Below are positions 1 through 5,094 of a stretch of 5,094 bases of DNA, in pieces. Origin of the DNA: Calditrichia bacterium (GTDB taxonomy: Bacteria > Calditrichota > Calditrichia > Calditrichales > Calditrichaceae); the NCBI GenBank assembly GCA_027039465.1, contig JALWEA010000091.1, positions 1-5,094 on the forward strand. The letters run 5' to 3'. Both the position numbers and the translations under genes were made by a program. The notes below the pieces were generated by a model. That model did no database searches. It was not told the DNA's origin and saw nothing but the letters and a program-made list of their open reading frames with translations. Numbering within the stretch: the first letter of the stretch is position 1; each line of letters starts with the position of its first letter.

Positions 1-46
1 GATTGCTATCAGTCCAAAAACATTTGTCATCTGACTGATAGCAATC
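1..46. repeat. 14-bp perfect inverted repeat (outer pair)
   Basis: The arm GATTGCTATCAGTC at 1-14 is the exact reverse complement of GACTGATAGCAATC at 33-46, with 18 bases between them. The right arm overlaps the stem of a second hairpin (26-57), so the two structures cannot form together. The element touches the window edge, so it may be longer or part of a repeated family. It lies downstream of the minus-strand lipoprotein gene. I do not recognise it as a known repeat family; its function is unknown. Confidence 0.6.
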
Positions 47-57
47 AGTCAGATGAC
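16..57 (-). terminator. Probable intrinsic terminator of the lipoprotein gene
   Basis: Read on the minus strand, a perfect 14-bp stem (57-44 with 39-26) closes an extremely short TGCT loop. It is followed by AAATG and then five T (20-16). It begins 5 bases after the stop codon of the lipoprotein gene, which fits a terminator. Two features are weak: the stem is only moderately G+C-rich, and the T run is short and set back five bases. No T run follows on the plus strand, so it would act in one direction only. It could equally be a transcript-end stabiliser or part of a dispersed palindromic repeat. Confidence 0.5.
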
Positions 58-62
58 TACTG

Positions 63-581
63 CTAATTCAATACCAAAAATTTGCCGTTTTGCCGCACAA
101 TATTGCGAATGGTTTGCCCGTTGGCAGCCAGTCGTTTTACCACGTCTTTCAATTCTTTCCCATTTGCGGCAACGCCCAATACTTCATGATTCTTCAACAA
201 CGCGCCCATTCCGCCGACTTTTTTCACAAAGTCACCTTCCACTTGTACCGTGCGGGCATTGGCCAGGCCAAGTGTAAACAGGTTCACGAAAAATGTTCCC
301 ACATCCGATTTGATGGTAATGGTCAAATTAATGGCCATATCGGCATCGGAGTTTGCCAGACGGTCTGCAATGATTTCATAAACATCAAAGGAACTGGTGT
401 AGTCGAAGGTAATCATTTTACTTTCGGTGAAATGAGAAATTACTTTTACTTTTTCGGGCGGATTGTTGAGCAATAACGGCATGGAGCCTTTTCCACTGAT
501 CTTTGCAATGGTACAACTGCTCATCATAACGGTTAAGCCGAACAGTAAAACCATGGAAATTAGGACGGTAAGCTTTTTCAT
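63..581 (-). CDS. Predicted lipoprotein of unknown function with C-terminal tandem repeat
   Basis: Encodes 172 residues. The N-terminus is a lipoprotein signal: MKKL, a hydrophobic core (residues 5-20), then the lipobox-like MSSC with the acylated cysteine at position 23. The mature protein is therefore probably membrane-anchored outside the cytoplasm. The centre (about 44-120) has alternating polar and hydrophobic strands, for example INLTITIKSD, and a segment FFVNLFTLGLANARTVQVEG. That segment loosely recalls small outer-membrane lipoproteins of the Bor/Iss kind, but I would not assign a family. Residues 138-151 and 152-165 form an exact-length 14-residue tandem repeat of the form AANGxx[LI][KR][DN][VI]V[KR]. 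The ATG is well supported: AAAGGGGG sits 5 bases upstream. It lies downstream of groEL in the same direction, but a strong terminator and a candidate promoter separate them, so it is probably a separate transcript. The existence of the gene is well supported; its function is not known. Confidence 0.85.
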   Translation of the reverse strand: MKKLTVLISMVLLFGLTVMMSSCTIAKISGKGSMPLLLNNPPEKVKVISHFTESKMITFDYTSSFDVYEIIADRLANSDADMAINLTITIKSDVGTFFVNLFTLGLANARTVQVEGDFVKKVGGMGALLKNHEVLGVAANGKELKDVVKRLAANGQTIRNIVRQNGKFLVLN

Positions 582-635
582 ATAAACCCCCTTTAGGTTG
601 GTACAACTTTGATGTTAATTAAGAAAAACTTCATA

Positions 636-664
636 AATATAAGCGCAGGTAATGAAATTAGCAA
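636..664 (-). promoter_or_regulatory. Candidate sigma70-like promoter for the lipoprotein gene
   Basis: On the minus strand, TTGCTA (664-659) is followed after exactly 17 bases by TATATT (641-636). These match 4/6 and 5/6 bases of the TTGACA and TATAAT consensus. It begins 2 bases beyond the groEL terminator and would give a leader of about 50 nt before the lipoprotein ATG. The placement is what one expects of a stand-alone gene. The surrounding DNA is A+T-rich, so a chance match is possible. Confidence 0.4.
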
Positions 665-665
665 T

Positions 666-700
666 AAAAAAGCGGAGCTGTCAAAAAACAACTCCGCTTT
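666..700 (-). terminator. Intrinsic terminator of groEL
   Basis: On the minus strand AAAGCGGAG (700-692) pairs with CTCCGCTTT (677-669). The stem extends inward by three more pairs (one G-U), giving 12 bp around the 8-base loop TTTTTTGA. The T run at 671-666 completes a classic Rho-independent terminator. It starts 16 bases past the groEL stop codon and separates groEL from the lipoprotein gene. Confidence 0.9.
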
Positions 701-716
701 ATGATGATTTAATTTA

Positions 717-2342
717 TTAGTACATTCCGCCCATACCGCCCGGCGCAGGAGGCATCGGTTTTTCAGGTTCCGGTTTTTCCGTAATCATAGCTTGGGTCAT
801 CAGCAACAAGCCGGAAACGGAAGCCGCATTTTCCAAAGCGCTGCGGGTAACTTTTGTCGGGTCAATAACGCCGGCTTTCAACAAGTCCTCATATTTCTCG
901 GTTTGCGCGTTGAAACCGTAAGCGCCTTCATGTTCCTTAATATTGTTTACAACAACCGAGCCTTCAAAACCTGCGTTTTCGGCAATCATGCGTACCGGTT
1001 CTTCCAAAGCACGACGAACGATATCCATACCGATCTTTTCGTCGCCTTCCAATTTCAGATCATCCAGCGCTTTAATGGAGCGTAACAAAGCAACGCCACC
1101 ACCCGGAACGATACCTTCTTCCACAGCAGCGCGGGTTGCGTGCAAAGCGTCTTCCACGCGCGCTTTCTTTTCTTTCATTTCAACTTCGGTAGCCGCACCG
1201 ATCTTAATCACAGCAACACCACCGGCTAATTTAGCCAAGCGTTCCTGCAATTTTTCACGATCGTAATCGCTGGTCGTGGTTTCGATCTGAGCCTTAATCT
1301 GGTTCACGCGTGCTTTGATATCTTCCGTAGAACCGGCACCTTCAACGATGGTGGTGTTGTCTTTATCTACGGTAACACGTTTGGCCTGACCCAAATCATC
1401 CAAAGTTGCGTTTTCAAGTTTCCAACCGGCTTCTTCGCTGATCACACGGCCGCCGGTCAATACGGCGATGTCTTCCAACATGGCTTTTCTGCGATCGCCG
1501 AAGCCGGGAGCCTTAACGGCGCAAACACGCAAGGTGCCGCGTAATTTGTTAACCACCAAAGTCGCCAAAGCTTCGCCTTCGATATCTTCGGCAATGATCA
1601 ATAAAGGTTTGCCCTGCTGAGCAACTTTTTCCAAAACAGGCAACAAGTCTTTCATTGCGCTGATCTTTTTATCGTAGATCAGAATGTACGGATCTTCCAG
1701 AACGGCTTCCATTGTTTCGGAATCGGTTACGAAATAAGGAGAAACATAACCGCGGTCGAACTGCATACCTTCAACGACTTCCAATGTTGTTTCAATGGAT
1801 TTGGCTTCTTCAACGGTAATGACGCCGTCTTTACCGACCTTTTCCATGGCATCGGCAATCAAGTTACCAATCGCTTCGTCGTTGTTTGCGGAAATAGCGC
1901 CGACTTGAGCGATTTCCTTTTTACCGGAAACTTCACGGGACATTTCTTTTAAATGTTCGACAACTTTTACGATCGATTTGTCAATGCCGCGTTTCAGAGC
2001 GGTGGGGTTAGCACCGGCAACAACATTTTTCAGACCTTGAGTAAAAATAGCCTGCGCCAAAACGGTTGCGGTTGTTGTTCCGTCACCGGCGATATCGCTG
2101 GTTTTGGAAGCAACTTCTTTAACCATCTGAGCGCCCATGTTTTCAAACGGGTCTTCCAATTCGATTTCTTTGGCTACCGTTACCCCATCCTTTGTAACGG
2201 TCGGTGCACCAAACTTTTTATCAATAACCACATTACGTCCTTTGGGACCAAGGGTGATTTTAACGGTTTTGGCAAGAATGTCGATTCCGTCTTTAATCTT
2301 ATTGAGGGCATTTACCTCAAATTCAAACATCTTAGCTGCCAT
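717..2342 (-). CDS. groEL: 60-kDa chaperonin GroEL (Hsp60)
   Basis: Encodes 541 residues, a normal full length. GroEL forms double heptameric rings in the cytosol and folds proteins in an ATP-driven cycle with GroES. Numbering runs parallel to E. coli GroEL with no apparent gap over most of the protein. The nucleotide site is intact: TLGPKGRNVV (30-39), KDG (51-53, with Asp52), GDGTTTATVL (86-95, with Asp87), and VEDALHATRAA carrying the catalytic Asp398 equivalent. The apical substrate- and GroES-binding residues are also kept: Tyr199, Tyr203 and Phe204 in DRGYVSPYF, the Leu pair in DLLPVLE, and ALATLVVN. The tail is Pro/Glu-rich (EKPEPEKPMPPAP) and ends in a short GGMGGMY rather than a long GGM repeat. 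The start is fixed by GGAGGA 8 bases upstream. No groES lies next to it: upstream is the CIRCE operator and then a divergent gene. It is therefore probably a monocistronic, HrcA-repressed heat-shock gene. Identity is certain; whether it is the only groEL in the genome cannot be told here. Confidence 0.99.
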   Translation of the reverse strand: MAAKMFEFEVNALNKIKDGIDILAKTVKITLGPKGRNVVIDKKFGAPTVTKDGVTVAKEIELEDPFENMGAQMVKEVASKTSDIAGDGTTTATVLAQAIFTQGLKNVVAGANPTALKRGIDKSIVKVVEHLKEMSREVSGKKEIAQVGAISANNDEAIGNLIADAMEKVGKDGVITVEEAKSIETTLEVVEGMQFDRGYVSPYFVTDSETMEAVLEDPYILIYDKKISAMKDLLPVLEKVAQQGKPLLIIAEDIEGEALATLVVNKLRGTLRVCAVKAPGFGDRRKAMLEDIAVLTGGRVISEEAGWKLENATLDDLGQAKRVTVDKDNTTIVEGAGSTEDIKARVNQIKAQIETTTSDYDREKLQERLAKLAGGVAVIKIGAATEVEMKEKKARVEDALHATRAAVEEGIVPGGGVALLRSIKALDDLKLEGDEKIGMDIVRRALEEPVRMIAENAGFEGSVVVNNIKEHEGAYGFNAQTEKYEDLLKAGVIDPTKVTRSALENAASVSGLLLMTQAMITEKPEPEKPMPPAPGGMGGMY

Positions 2343-2477
2343 CTACTTTATCCTCCATTTTTATGGTTTAAACACTTAAATACGTTTTTTCAGATATTGT
2401 TAGATATTTGCCCGACTCTAAAAGTTACATTTTTTTTGAGAGAAAAAATTTATTCTTTAAAAATCAGTAACTTAGTT

Positions 2478-2504
2478 TTAGCACTCTGATTTTCGGAGTG
2501 CTAA
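2478..2504. promoter_or_regulatory. CIRCE operator (HrcA binding site) of groEL
   Basis: TTAGCACTC, nine bases, then GAGTGCTAA: a perfect match to the CIRCE consensus TTAGCACTC-N9-GAGTGCTAA. CIRCE is bound by the repressor HrcA, which is released on heat or protein-folding stress when GroEL is occupied. It lies about 135 bases before the groEL start and overlaps the end of the candidate -10 element, so bound HrcA would block transcription start. An hrcA gene is implied elsewhere in the genome. Confidence 0.97.
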
Positions 2505-2531
2505 TTTATTAACAGCAAGATACATTTGCAA
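2503..2531 (-). promoter_or_regulatory. Likely groEL promoter
   Basis: On the minus strand, TTGCAA (2531-2526) is followed after 17 bases by TAAATT (2508-2503). Each matches 4/6 consensus bases. The -10 box runs into the first bases of CIRCE, putting the start site inside the operator, as is usual for HrcA-controlled genes. The exact boxes are uncertain; an overlapping TAATAA could also serve but with poorer spacing. Confidence 0.5.
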
Positions 2532-2549
2532 GTTTTCATTCTCAATGCG

Positions 2550-2587
2550 CTTGCATTTTGTTTTAGCGGGCACACACAAAATGCAAG
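2550..2587. repeat. 12-bp perfect inverted repeat, possible protein-binding site
   Basis: CTTGCATTTTGT at 2550-2561 is the exact reverse complement of ACAAAATGCAAG at 2576-2587, around a 14-base spacer. Neither side is followed by a T run, so it is not an intrinsic terminator. A related half-site, ATTTGCAAG, occurs at 2524-2532 overlapping the groEL -35 box. It lies between two divergent promoters, just upstream of that of groEL. A regulator-binding site is one reading; I do not recognise the motif. Confidence 0.55.
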
Positions 2588-2716
2588 ATCGTGAAATATA
2601 TTTATTTATTGGGTTAATTAGCCGAAAATTCAATACCGAAATAAAATTAGACTATTTGCCGTAAATTTTGTACATTTGCAGCCAACTTTTTACTTAAAAT
2701 CCCGTAGTAGGTCGAT

Positions 2717-3628
2717 ATGGCAAAACTTAAAATTGGATTGGTTTTAGGAGGGGGCGGGGCTAGAGGACTGGCGCACATCGGGGTGATTAAAAAACTGAAG
2801 GAATTTGGGCTTCCGATCGACGTTATTACCGGAGCCAGCATGGGGGCAATTATCGGCGCGGCTTATGCCCAAACGCTGGACATTCAATATATTGAATCAA
2901 AATTCAGGGAGTTTATTACCGGCAAAGAATATCAATCCGTTAAAGGGCGGGCCATCAATTTAAATGAGCGCAAGCCGGATAGTTTTTTGCATTACATCAG
3001 TACGGTCGTCAAGAGAAGAATTATCATCAACCTGGCAGCGAACCGGGTTAGTTTGATTCAGGATAAATTTTTAAAGAATAGCATCGCGCAGCTTCTGAAA
3101 GATATTCATATTGAAGCGTTAAAAATTCCTTTTGCCTGTACGGCGCTCGATTTGGTTTCCGGAAAAGAAGTGGTTTTCCGCCGGGGCAGCGTACTGAAAG
3201 CGGTACGAGCCAGCGCCTCGATCCCTGGGTTTTTACCGCCGGTGGATGAGAACGGCAAACGCCTGGTTGACGGAGCGGCCATTAACAATTTTCCCACTCA
3301 GGCCGCTAAAGACCTTGGGGCCGATTTTCTAATCGCCTGCGATGTCTCTCCCGAATTGGAACCGGAACCTCCTTTAAATAATGTCATTGATATTTTTATT
3401 CGGGCACATCATGCTGCTATTTCCCGTTTGAACCAATTGTTGGTCAAAGATGCCGATATCGTTTTAAAACCGGAAATCGGAGGCATTAATTGGACTGAAT
3501 TCGAACAGATCGACACGTTAATCAAACAAGGTGAAGCTGAGGTCGATAAACACATTCATGAAATAAAAAAACGCTATAAACGAATGCATTACCCGTGGAA
3601 TCGGATTAAACGAAGAAAGAAACAATGA
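2717..3628 (+). CDS. Patatin-like phospholipase family protein (RssA/NTE type)
   Basis: Encodes 303 residues, about the size of E. coli RssA. Patatin-fold enzymes are Ser-Asp dyad acyl hydrolases acting on phospholipids or related esters. All hallmarks are in order: the oxyanion-hole loop GGGGARG (11-17), the nucleophile elbow GASMG (39-43) with Ser41, the conserved ASASIPGFLPP (165-175), and DGA (185-187) with the catalytic Asp185. There is no signal peptide or membrane span, so it is probably cytoplasmic or peripherally membrane-bound. The C-terminus is strongly basic (KKRYKRMHYPWNRIKRRKKQ), which might help it contact membrane lipid; that is inference. The ATG is preceded by AGTAGG with 5-base spacing, and the protein begins directly at the family's first strand. 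Its stop codon overlaps the deoB start (ATGA), so the two are likely translationally coupled. The true substrate cannot be read from the sequence. Confidence 0.92.
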   Translation: MAKLKIGLVLGGGGARGLAHIGVIKKLKEFGLPIDVITGASMGAIIGAAYAQTLDIQYIESKFREFITGKEYQSVKGRAINLNERKPDSFLHYISTVVKRRIIINLAANRVSLIQDKFLKNSIAQLLKDIHIEALKIPFACTALDLVSGKEVVFRRGSVLKAVRASASIPGFLPPVDENGKRLVDGAAINNFPTQAAKDLGADFLIACDVSPELEPEPPLNNVIDIFIRAHHAAISRLNQLLVKDADIVLKPEIGGINWTEFEQIDTLIKQGEAEVDKHIHEIKKRYKRMHYPWNRIKRRKKQ

Positions 3629-4800
3629 TGAAAAGAGCATTGGTGCTGATTTTAGACGGGGTTGGTGTGGGAGCATTGCCCGATGCCCGACAATACGGAG
3701 ACGAAGGTAGCAACACTTTAGGTAATCTGGCCGAAGCAATCGGCGGTTTGCACTTGCCGAATCTGGAAAAATTGGGTTTGGGCAAAATTATTCCTATTAA
3801 AGGATTGGATGCTAACATAGATGCTTTGGCAAATTACGGTAAAATGAATGAGGTTTCGGCCGGAAAAGACTCGACGAGCGGTCACTGGGAAATTGCCGGA
3901 CTTATTTTGGATAAACCGTTTCCCACCTATCCGAACGGGTTCCCGAAAGAAATCTTAAATGAATTTACACGCCGTACGGGGTACGAAGTTTTGGGCAATA
4001 AACCGGCTTCCGGAACGGAAATCATCAAGGAATTAGGCGAAGAACATTTGCGCACCGGAAAATTAATTGTTTACACCTCGGCGGATTCGGTCTTTCAGAT
4101 TGCCGCGCACGAATCACTTGTTCCGGTCGGGAAACTGTATGAAGTTTGCCAAATAGCTAGAGAAATACTCCGCGGTGAGCATGCCGTAGGCCGGGTGATT
4201 GCCCGACCGTTTATCGGTGAAAATTCCGATAACTTTGTACGCACGCCGCGCAGAAGAGATTTTTCCTTGAAACCACACAAACCCATTTTGCATCAAATAC
4301 TCAAGGAACATGGGTGGCCGGTGGTTTCCATCGGTAAAATTTATGATTTGTATGCCGGTGTCGGCATCACCAAAGCAATTAAAACCCATGACAATGCCGA
4401 AGTGATGGAATCGATTTTAAGGGAACTTAAAGAGACCGATCGCGGTTTCATCATGGCTAATTTGGTGGATTTCGATATGCTTTGGGGACATCGTAACGAT
4501 ATTCACGGATTCTACAATGGGTTAAAGGAATTCGATGTGTGGTTACCCGAATTTTTAAATGGATTAAAAAATGATGACTTGGTTATCATCACAGCCGATC
4601 ATGGCAATGATCCGACGACGCCGAGCACCGACCATTCGCGTGAATATGTGCCTTTGCTTGTTTATGGTCAGGGATTTAAAAAGAATGTTGATTTGGGCAC
4701 ACGAAAAACCTTTGCGGATGTTCAGGCAACTTTGGCCGAATATTTCGAAATTCCCAAAACGGATGCGGGCGAAAGTTTTTTGTCCCAAATAACAATTTAA
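3625..4800 (+). CDS. deoB: Phosphopentomutase
   Basis: Encodes 391 residues, the usual DeoB length. The enzyme interconverts ribose-1-phosphate (or deoxyribose-1-phosphate) and the 5-phosphate, linking nucleoside salvage to the pentose phosphate pathway. It belongs to the Mn-dependent alkaline phosphatase superfamily. Compared with my recollection of Bacillus cereus DeoB, the metal ligands line up with a constant offset of two: Asp11, Asp284, His289, Asp325, His326 and His337; Asp154 in YTSADS also matches. The family cap region is present (GNKPASGTEI, VGRVIARPFIGE). The phospho-acceptor loop reads GKDSTSGHWEIAG, placing Ser83 where B. cereus has Thr85 and E. coli has Thr. Ser can serve in this superfamily, so it is probably active. 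Two Met codons begin the gene (3625 and 3628); the second gives the MKRA start typical of the family. Both overlap the end of the patatin gene. A purine-rich GAAGAAAGAAA precedes the start. Confidence 0.98.
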   Translation: MMKRALVLILDGVGVGALPDARQYGDEGSNTLGNLAEAIGGLHLPNLEKLGLGKIIPIKGLDANIDALANYGKMNEVSAGKDSTSGHWEIAGLILDKPFPTYPNGFPKEILNEFTRRTGYEVLGNKPASGTEIIKELGEEHLRTGKLIVYTSADSVFQIAAHESLVPVGKLYEVCQIAREILRGEHAVGRVIARPFIGENSDNFVRTPRRRDFSLKPHKPILHQILKEHGWPVVSIGKIYDLYAGVGITKAIKTHDNAEVMESILRELKETDRGFIMANLVDFDMLWGHRNDIHGFYNGLKEFDVWLPEFLNGLKNDDLVIITADHGNDPTTPSTDHSREYVPLLVYGQGFKKNVDLGTRKTFADVQATLAEYFEIPKTDAGESFLSQITI

Positions 4801-4812
4801 CAAATCCAATAT

Positions 4813-5094
4813 ATGATACTAAAATTAAAGAAACCCGATTTGCAGACGGGTGCCAAAGCGTTAATGCAAAAATTCGGCCGACAATTTAACAAGGCCAATA
4901 AGAAATCGATTGAGCTAACGCAAGTTAGTAAAATCAAGGTGGAGATTCTGAGCGTTAAGCGTGAGATTGAAGAAAAGTTATTGGAGCTTGGCGGGCGAAC
5001 TTATGAAAAATTGAAGACAGAGCAAGATTCGAATCTGTTAAAAATATTACCAATTCGGCATTTGACCGAACAATTGAAGGAATTAGAAGCGGAA
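4813..5094 (+). CDS. Coiled-coil protein of unknown function (3' end outside window)
   Basis: An open frame of 94 codons runs from ATG at 4813 to the window edge without a stop. It begins 12 bases after the deoB stop codon, so it looks like the third gene of the patatin-deoB operon. The protein is Lys/Glu/Leu-rich and mostly helical. Residues 38-59 show a clean heptad with Val38, Ile41, Ile45, Val48, Ile52 and Leu59 at core positions, suggesting a coiled coil. It ends in another helix, LTEQLKELEAE. There is no signal peptide, Cys cluster or catalytic motif in the visible part. No clear Shine-Dalgarno precedes the ATG (AAATCCAATAT), so re-initiation by ribosomes finishing deoB, or a start further in (Met18), is possible. 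Codon use resembles its neighbours. I do not recognise the family. Confidence 0.7.
   Translation, partial: MILKLKKPDLQTGAKALMQKFGRQFNKANKKSIELTQVSKIKVEILSVKREIEEKLLELGGRTYEKLKTEQDSNLLKILPIRHLTEQLKELEAE

Larger units (their letters stand above)
2343..2716. other. Divergent intergenic region: groEL leader, operator, and patatin-operon upstream DNA
   Basis: No gene is seen in these 374 bases. The part next to groEL (2343-2477) would be a roughly 150-nt A+T-rich leader ending in the strong ribosome binding site. It contains a T8/A6 tract at 2430-2448 and short inverted repeats at 2422-2428 with 2467-2473 and at 2460-2467 with 2486-2493. CIRCE and the groEL promoter lie at 2478-2531. A 12-bp inverted repeat lies at 2550-2587. 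The remainder, to the patatin gene, is A+T-rich; I could not assign a convincing promoter for the rightward operon there. It is too small, with no matching reading frame, to hide a groES. Confidence 0.8.

Noticed and set aside
90..476. 128-codon plus-strand open frame antisense to the lipoprotein gene
   Set aside because: The minus-strand frame has a lipobox signal, a strong ribosome binding site and sensible composition. The plus frame has none of these.
2392..2408. Direct repeat AGATATT twice in the groEL leader
   Set aside because: Seven bases in A+T-rich sequence with no further copies is not meaningful.
2430..2448. T8-GAGAG-A6 tract in the groEL leader as a terminator or attenuator
   Set aside because: The stem would be A-T pairs only, with no G+C and no proper T tail on the groEL strand, so it would not terminate.
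1953..2489. 178-codon plus-strand open frame across the groEL start and leader
   Set aside because: It is antisense to highly conserved groEL coding sequence, runs through the leader and CIRCE, and has no family-like features. It is a shadow frame.
2612..2623. Near-palindrome GGTTAATTAGCC between the divergent genes
   Set aside because: It is short, has a central mismatch, and lies in A+T-rich DNA where such palindromes arise by chance.
2671..2678. TACATTTG matching the Bacteroidetes -7 promoter pattern TAnnTTTG, upstream of the patatin gene
   Set aside because: No TTTG or TTG lies at the required distance upstream, the same word also occurs at 2521-2528, and the organism is not shown to be a member of Bacteroidota. 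The TAAAAT at 2695-2700 also lacks a -35 box at normal spacing, so I assign no promoter for this operon.

Overview
This is a 5.1 kb stretch of bacterial chromosome at moderate G+C. It carries four complete-looking genes or gene groups and one gene cut off by the right edge. The content suggests a Gram-negative-type bacterium: there is a lipoprotein with a lipobox, a groEL under a CIRCE/HrcA heat-shock operator, and ordinary Shine-Dalgarno and sigma70-like signals. A lineage in or near the FCB group (Ignavibacteria- or Calditrichota-like) is my guess from the flavour of the GroEL. It is not shown by the sequence alone.

Left half (minus strand). A CIRCE-controlled groEL (717-2342) is read leftward, has no groES beside it, and ends at a strong intrinsic terminator (666-700). 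A separate candidate promoter lies just past that terminator. It would drive a 172-residue lipoprotein of unknown function (63-581), whose C-terminus is a 14-residue tandem repeat. After that gene come two overlapping, mutually exclusive 14-bp inverted repeats at the left edge (1-57); the inner one looks like a terminator for the lipoprotein gene.

Middle. A 374-bp divergent intergenic region (2343-2716) holds the groEL leader, the perfect CIRCE element, a likely groEL promoter, and an unexplained 12-bp inverted repeat with related TGCAAG half-sites.

Right half (plus strand). A compact operon runs rightward. It contains a patatin-like phospholipase (2717-3628), then phosphopentomutase deoB (3625-4800) overlapping it by ATGA, then a gene 12 bp further on (4813 to the window edge) whose visible part looks like a coiled coil. 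DeoB keeps all its metal ligands but has Ser where the characterised enzymes I recall have the phospho-accepting Thr.

Taken together this is mostly conserved housekeeping sequence. I see no mobile element, CRISPR array, RNA gene, defence module or clearly new system. The points worth following are the solo groEL, the unknown lipoprotein, the inverted repeats, the patatin-deoB coupling and the DeoB active-site substitution.
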